Assembly (NCBI RefSeq): GCF_002960625.1
Contig: NZ_POJH01000032.1
Location: 1 to 33,795 of the forward strand
DNA from: Streptococcus suis
Lineage (GTDB): Bacteria; Bacillota; Bacilli; Lactobacillales; Streptococcaceae
DNA: 33,795 nt
Direction: 5' to 3'
Shown: positions 33,686 through 33,795 of the stretch, in pieces
Layout of the letters: each line of letters begins with the position of its first letter
Numbering within the stretch: position 1 is the stretch's first letter
Program-made: the position numbers and the translations under genes
The notes under the pieces: generated by a model
What the model was told of the DNA's origin: nothing
What the model saw: the letters and a program-made list of their open reading frames with translations, nothing else
The model's database searches: none

Positions 33686-33795
33686 GCTAAGCGACTACCG
33701 TATCTCACAGGGGGCAACCCCCAACTACTTCAGGCGTTCTAGGGCTTAACTGCTGTGTTCGGCATGGGAACAGGTGTATCTCCTAGGCTATCGTC
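33686..33795 (-). rRNA. rrf: 5S rRNA, partial (5' end cut by window)
   Basis: The minus strand matches streptococcal 5S rRNA from GACGATAGCCTAGGAG through CCATGCCGAACACAGCAG to GTAGTCGCTTAGC. About 110 of ~116 bases are present; the first few bases lie beyond the window edge. It implies a 16S-23S operon to the right, with the tRNA array as its downstream part. Confidence 0.95.

Overview
The window looks like a chromosomal segment of Streptococcus suis or a very close relative. The evidence is about 40-42% GC, a streptococcal SsbB ending in EEELPF, a zinc-uptake adcRCBA operon, a comG operon with a SigX-type promoter, and streptococcal rpoB/rpoC, pbp1b and tyrS genes. It ends in a 5S rRNA gene followed by a 12-gene tRNA array. 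Nearly all of it is housekeeping chromosome; I see no prophage, integrative element, intact insertion sequence or CRISPR array.

Layout. 1-1800: a small two-helix membrane protein (+), the competence-induced ssbB (-), and a DUF2785 protein (+). 1835-4078 (-): a run of DUF4651 protein, thioredoxin-like protein, secreted DUF1002 protein and YtpR. 4079-4631: non-coding, with two related repeat-plus-hairpin units. 4632-5693 (+): glutamyl aminopeptidase PepA. 5738-7760 (-): a folate salvage operon, folT then folC, preceded by a tetrahydrofolate riboswitch. 7857-9044 (-): acetate kinase. 9094-13853 (-): a YtxK-like methyltransferase downstream of a full comGA-GG operon with a SigX cin-box. 13939-14889 (+): an S66 LD-carboxypeptidase. 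14908-15285 (-): DUF1033 protein. 15439-22836 (-): rpoC and rpoB, with a long structured rpoB leader. 23401-25809 (-): PBP1b, divergent from tyrS (+), which is followed by a HIT-family hydrolase (+). 27652-28618 (-): copZ and copY with a repeat-rich element between them. 28718-32194 (-): adcA, adcB, adcC, adcR. 32541-33795 (-): tRNA array and partial 5S rRNA.

How the parts connect. Two SigX (ComX) promoters, before ssbB and comGA, place DNA-uptake pilus assembly and single-strand protection under the same competence switch. Metal homeostasis is concentrated at 27.6-32.2 kb: the adc operon has a perfect AdcR palindrome over its promoter, and copY has a perfect cop box in its promoter. The most unusual local feature is the cop locus. 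The copper ATPase gene expected between or next to copY and copZ is absent. A 313-bp element lies there instead, with inverted termini, three 54-bp tandem repeats and a 10-bp perfect palindrome, and it supplies the last 11 codons of copY. Other points of interest are the long rpoB leader with an internal duplication and a large stem-loop, the Shine-Dalgarno-masking hairpin after the folate riboswitch, and inverted tRNA-Val fragments between 5S and the tRNA array. I found no convincing wholly new defence or mobile system.
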